Below are positions 60,767 through 64,000 of a DNA stretch of 64,000 bases, in pieces. Origin of the DNA: Haloarcula sp. CBA1127 (GTDB taxonomy: Archaea > Halobacteriota > Halobacteria > Halobacteriales > Haloarculaceae). The position numbers and the translations under genes were made by a program. The DNA is taken from contig NZ_BCNB01000006.1 of assembly GCF_001485575.1 (NCBI RefSeq), forward strand, positions 124,001 through 188,000, given 5' to 3'. Every line of letters starts with the position of its first letter. The first letter of the stretch is position 1. The notes below the pieces were generated by a model. The model was not told the DNA's origin, ran no database searches, and saw only the letters and a list, made by a program, of their open reading frames with translations.

Positions 60767-61840
60767 CTACAGTAGCACAACAAGCGCCAGCGCGATCCAG
60801 ACGATTTTCAGCCCCGTGTTGACGACGATGACTTTCGAGCCGAACTCCCGACCCCAGATGCCATATTGGAACGGAATCGAGCGCTTGAACGTCGAGACGG
60901 CAAAGGAGATGATACCGCCGACGAGCATCGTCGCCACGGCAGTCCGAGCGGAGAAGGTCCCGTTCCGGATGAGCGGTGCGATGACCGTCGCCCCCGAGGT
61001 CGTATCGAGCGCGTAGGCGGCGATAACAGGGATGGCCGCGCCGGGCAAGCCAAGGAGCCCGGCGAATCCGTCGGCGGCAGTCGTCACGGACGCCCCGTTA
61101 CTGCCGATGAGTGTCAGCAGTTCATCGCTGTAGGCGAGCAGTAGCGAGACGACGGCGTAGATAGCCGCTAGTCGCGGCAGGATGTCCCGAACTTTGTCCG
61201 TGGTCGCGTCGAACGCGGCCCTGACGGCCGCCCGACGGCTCTCCGGACGGTCGTCGAACACGTCGCCCGCGTCGTCGGCCGTCCCGCCGTCGGGGGCCGG
61301 GTCCGTATTTGTGCCTGACCGCCCGACGTTGGACGCGTCCAGCAGCACCGCGCCGGCGGCGATGCCGGTCAGCGTGATTGCCAGCGCGATGAGCCCCCGC
61401 GTGGCGACGTACAGCACCCCGACGCGAAAGCCCAGAATCGGGATGAGTATCGGGGCGTAGAACGTGATGATGTGCTGGGCGAAGCCGAAGAACGTGTTGA
61501 TGGTGACGGCGACTATGGTCGCTCGGTCGGACAGCACGCCGGACTCCCGGAAGTCGGCGAGCATCCCGTAACCGGCGGTCGTCGACGCCGTTGTCGTCAG
61601 GATAGCGGTGCCGACCTCGTCCGGGAGGTTCGCCGGCGACGTGAGATAGCGCGAGACGACGGCAATCTTCTCGACCAGTCCGAACGCCACCGCCAGTTCG
61701 GCGAGGAACACGCCAAAGGAGAGGAAGAGCGTGATGCGGAGCACCCGGACAGCGACCTCTCCGAGGACAGCGACCGCCGGGTGGCCAAGCACTGCGGCGA
61801 CGAGCGACTGCACGCTGAAACGTACGACCCTGGCCCGCAA
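60767..61840 (-). CDS. Nucleoside-recognition (Gate domain) membrane protein
   Basis: About 357 residues with some eight helices, e.g. GEVAVRVLRITLFLSFGVFL, SPANLPDEVGTAILTTTAST, TINTFFGFAQHIITFYAPI and AAIPVIAAYALDTTSGATVI. Two repeated Gate-type units (SpoVA/FeoB-like nucleoside-recognition domain) are likely. A haloarchaeal linker (TNTDPAPDGGTADDAGD) separates them. Function is probably transport of a nucleoside or ion. The start is uncertain: TTG at 61840 (with CTAAAA box ~27 nt upstream) or GTG at 61813. Confidence 0.78.
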   Translation of the reverse strand: MRARVVRFSVQSLVAAVLGHPAVAVLGEVAVRVLRITLFLSFGVFLAELAVAFGLVEKIAVVSRYLTSPANLPDEVGTAILTTTASTTAGYGMLADFRESGVLSDRATIVAVTINTFFGFAQHIITFYAPILIPILGFRVGVLYVATRGLIALAITLTGIAAGAVLLDASNVGRSGTNTDPAPDGGTADDAGDVFDDRPESRRAAVRAAFDATTDKVRDILPRLAAIYAVVSLLLAYSDELLTLIGSNGASVTTAADGFAGLLGLPGAAIPVIAAYALDTTSGATVIAPLIRNGTFSARTAVATMLVGGIISFAVSTFKRSIPFQYGIWGREFGSKVIVVNTGLKIVWIALALVVLL

Positions 61841-61935
61841 ATGCCCATCGATAGCGTCGGTCGATTTTAGGAAGATGGCTGCCGGACACGGTGGCCGCGC
61901 GGGACGACGGCTACCGCAGTGCCGACACCGACCTG

Positions 61936-62502
61936 TCACACGAGGACGCGAACAGCACCGAACAGCACCACCACGCCCAGCACGTCACAGACGTTCGTGA
62001 CGACGGGGATGACCACGTCGTCGGGGTCCAGTTCGAACCGGTAGGCGGCGTAGGTCGTCACCGTCGTCACGACGATAGCCAACAGTGCCAGCAGGCTGCC
62101 GCTGACGAGCGCGACCAGCACGACCGTCCGGAGCGGGAGCGTAGCGCCGCCGATGACGGTCTGGAGTAGCCACGCGCCGGCACCGACAAGCGGGAACAGT
62201 GTCACCGCGAGCGCAAGCGTAGCGATAGCGTTGCCGGCCAATCGGTCGTCGGTCGCCGCAAACGACAGGAGGCCGAGGTGAAACGCCGTCGAGAACCGCG
62301 CTGCGAGGATGCTGCCGAGGTTGCCCGCCATCCCGATTGTCACCGGGACGAGCACGAGCAGCGACGGATACTGCAGCAGTGTTCCCTCGAAGGTATCGAG
62401 GACGAGACCGCTCCCGAGTTCGATTGCCGTGAGCACGACCAGAATGGGAAACATCGTCCGGACGATACCCGAGACCGACCACTGGGAGGCGAACTCCGCC
62501 AT
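61936..62502 (-). CDS. MgtE-like transporter, second half
   Basis: A 188-residue membrane protein, MAEFASQWSVSGIVRTMFPI, with about five helices in the MgtE integral domain pattern (LQYPSLLVLVPVTIGMAGNLGSILAARFSTA in parts; then DDVVIPVVTNVCDVLGVVVLF). The N-terminal MgtE/CBS regulatory domains of bacterial magnesium channels are missing. It follows the other half-gene with no gap, so the two probably form one heteromeric channel. Confidence 0.86.
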   Translation of the reverse strand: MAEFASQWSVSGIVRTMFPILVVLTAIELGSGLVLDTFEGTLLQYPSLLVLVPVTIGMAGNLGSILAARFSTAFHLGLLSFAATDDRLAGNAIATLALAVTLFPLVGAGAWLLQTVIGGATLPLRTVVLVALVSGSLLALLAIVVTTVTTYAAYRFELDPDDVVIPVVTNVCDVLGVVVLFGAVRVLV

Positions 62503-63081
62503 TCAGCCACCCCCCAGCGCGAGGACGAGGCGGGTCGCGCCCAACAGCGTCGCGATGCCGACCACATCGCCCGTCGTCGTCACGACCGGGCCGGCCAGCG
62601 TATCCGGATTGAGGCCGCGGCGGTAGCCGACGAACACGACCGAGACGACGGCAATGGTCAACAACAGCCCGGAGACGAAGCCCGCGATGAGCGCAATGGC
62701 GACGAGGGTTGTGAGGGGAGCCGATGGTCGCCCAACCAGCGCGAGCAGGGCGACAGCCATCACCGCGGCGACGCCGCTGATAAGGACGCCGTTTGCCAGT
62801 GCCGCCGCGACAGCGGCGTTGATGCGGTCGTCGTCGAAGGAAAACCGCGGGTCGATCAGTCCCTGATGGAGCGCAGACCCCAGACGTGCGCCAAGGGAGC
62901 CATAGACGTTCCCCCGAGTGGCGAGCAGCGCCGGAACGAGCACGAGTAGCCCGGCGACGTCCTGTAGTTCCGCGTCCATGCCGCCGAGGACAACGCCCGC
63001 GAAGAGGCCGCCGACCGCACTGAGCGCCAGCACCGGGAGCGATTCCCGGTAGGCTTCGAGTGCCACCTCGCGGACAGTCAT
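62503..63081 (-). CDS. MgtE-like transporter, first half
   Basis: A 192-residue membrane protein, MTVREVALEAYRESLPVLAL, with about five helices and the MgtE signature in LLVLVPALLATRGNVYGSLGARLGSALHQG (in parts) and GPVVTTTGDVVGIATLLGAT. It has the same fold as the adjacent half. Both lack cytoplasmic N and CBS domains. The next gene begins on the base after its stop codon, so translation is coupled. Start ATG 63081; the longer upstream frame to 63438 is a shadow. Confidence 0.86.
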   Translation of the reverse strand: MTVREVALEAYRESLPVLALSAVGGLFAGVVLGGMDAELQDVAGLLVLVPALLATRGNVYGSLGARLGSALHQGLIDPRFSFDDDRINAAVAAALANGVLISGVAAVMAVALLALVGRPSAPLTTLVAIALIAGFVSGLLLTIAVVSVVFVGYRRGLNPDTLAGPVVTTTGDVVGIATLLGATRLVLALGGG

Positions 63082-63136
63082 TGCAGGGCGAAGGACGGCG
63101 AGCGAAAAAAAGCCCCCTGATAGCGCTGGCGACGCT

Positions 63137-63988
63137 TCAGTCGGGAGTCGACTGAGCCCTGTCGCGCCACGGTGGCGGCCCGACCGTCGTGTTCCCGACC
63201 GCTGTAAACCGGACCGTTCTGGTGACTGTGACCGGTTCCCCGCCCCCCGTTGCCGTCGTGTACTCGGTCCGGTAGTTGCGGACGAGGCCTGACCGAGTGA
63301 CGTGGGCGACAAGCGTTGCGTTCTCCCGGCTCGCCCACGCTGTCGATGTCGTGTTTTCCCGCAGTCGGTCGCCCCTGATGATGTAGACGGTCCCGTCTGA
63401 CTGCTGGGACTGTAAGGTCCGGGTCTGGAACGGGGCAACGGTCCGAGTGACGTCGGTGGCCGGGCGGCCGTTCAACGCGGCAGCGTGAACCCAGTACCGC
63501 CACGTTCCGGCGTAGCTGTCCGGCGGGTCGTACTCGTTGTACACGGTACGGTTGTCGCGCACGAGCCGGCGGAGATACGTGTCGCCGTCGGACCAGAACG
63601 ACGCGGTCGCCGGCGGCCGCCCGAGGAGTCCCGGGGCCGCAGGGCCGCGGACAGAGACGTTGGCGAGATGTGTCCGGTTCGCGTCCAGCGCGACCTGAAC
63701 TCGGAGGTGAGACCGTAACGACCCGTTTGCATATCTGACGGTCCGATTCATCGTCAGCGTGTACCCGGTTCCGTTGAGACGGTCACTGTGAGCGGAACCG
63801 AGCAGAGATGGGCTGGTGACGCCCGTCGCCCCGACGCCGGCCGGATACGTGGTCGCAGAGTCGGTCGGCACCGGGGCGGGCGTCACCGGCGTCGCCGAGT
63901 CGTCGCCGCCGCTGAACCCGAACCCGCCACAGCCCGCGGTTACGACGATGGTGAGGACGAGTAGCTGCCGACGCAGATTCCTCGTCAT
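63137..63988 (-). CDS. Haloarchaeal lipoprotein (DUF7537-like)
   Basis: A 283-residue exported protein, MTRNLRRQLLVLTIVVTAGC, with a lipobox at residue ~20 (VTAGC). A Thr/Pro/Asp-rich linker (VTPAPVPTDSATTYPAG) is followed by a beta-rich domain (YTLTMNRTVRYANGSLRSHL; TWRYWVHAAALNGRPATDV) resembling a family I remember as DUF7537, related to outer-membrane lipoprotein carrier LolA-type folds. Function unknown; anchored outside the cell. It is near the window's right edge but complete. Confidence 0.78.
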   Translation of the reverse strand: MTRNLRRQLLVLTIVVTAGCGGFGFSGGDDSATPVTPAPVPTDSATTYPAGVGATGVTSPSLLGSAHSDRLNGTGYTLTMNRTVRYANGSLRSHLRVQVALDANRTHLANVSVRGPAAPGLLGRPPATASFWSDGDTYLRRLVRDNRTVYNEYDPPDSYAGTWRYWVHAAALNGRPATDVTRTVAPFQTRTLQSQQSDGTVYIIRGDRLRENTTSTAWASRENATLVAHVTRSGLVRNYRTEYTTATGGGEPVTVTRTVRFTAVGNTTVGPPPWRDRAQSTPD

Positions 63989-64000
63989 GTTTTAACAAAC

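Overview
The window is chromosomal DNA of an extremely halophilic archaeon, almost certainly genus Haloarcula. The signs are high GC, acidic proteins, short TATA-type promoters with very short leaders, Tat lipoproteins and many haloarchaea-only protein families. A retinal protein (39346..40098) reads as a cruxrhodopsin (Haloarcula bacteriorhodopsin), which fixes the genus. No rRNA, tRNA, CRISPR array, prophage or transposase gene was found. This is a dense core region with few accessory genes.

Layout. 1-5 kb: partial secF, two small haloarchaeal proteins, glucose-6-phosphate isomerase, a CPBP membrane protease. 5-10 kb: a small CopG-like gene, the rRNA endonuclease gene nob1 with a PRC-barrel partner, a halocyanin, IF-2, a small membrane protein, an AT-richer nucleotide-pyrophosphohydrolase-like gene, and pyruvoyl arginine decarboxylase. 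10-20 kb: a two-helix chemotaxis transducer behind a 27-bp palindrome, a PQQ-repeat lipoprotein, the proteasomal ATPase PAN, PepF, TruA, an acetyltransferase, HisS. 20-32 kb: a RecA/KaiC-like protein without a P-loop, a PP-loop protein / PDCD5 / S19e cluster, a flippase-like protein, ThiL, two site-2 proteases, UMP kinase followed directly by class I LysRS, a tandem Usp protein. 32-38 kb: ArgRS, a hydrolase, an HTH-10 regulator, MinD, aRF1.

38.5-48.4 kb holds the archaeal A-type ATP synthase, transcribed leftward as atpH-I-K-E-C-F-A-B, then the light-driven proton pump gene bop, then atpD. The pump that charges the membrane is therefore embedded among the genes of the enzyme that uses the gradient. 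The bop gene is preceded by an inverted repeat resembling the Bat-responsive upstream element of the Halobacterium bop promoter.

48.5-64 kb: a quinone-type methyltransferase whose last 57 bp are repeated 99 bp downstream with only synonymous changes (an integration or recombination scar around a repeat element), a divergent pair of exported/membrane-anchored regulatory-type proteins, etfBA, an isoprenoid synthase, a UPF0200-UPF0201-HAD operon, a membrane cytochrome fused to a molybdopterin domain, a secreted nuclease fused to a lamin-tail domain, a CBS-MaoC fusion, a winged-helix/GNAT fusion behind a 12-bp palindrome, a nucleoside-recognition membrane protein, an MgtE transporter split in two genes, and a lipoprotein.

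The strongest leads for something new are (i) bop inside the atp cluster with its own regulated promoter, (ii) the duplicated gene end around a 99-bp element at 49.1-49.3 kb, and (iii) several palindromic promoter elements next to genes for DNA-binding or sensory proteins. Family numbers (DUF/UPF) are given from memory and were not searched.
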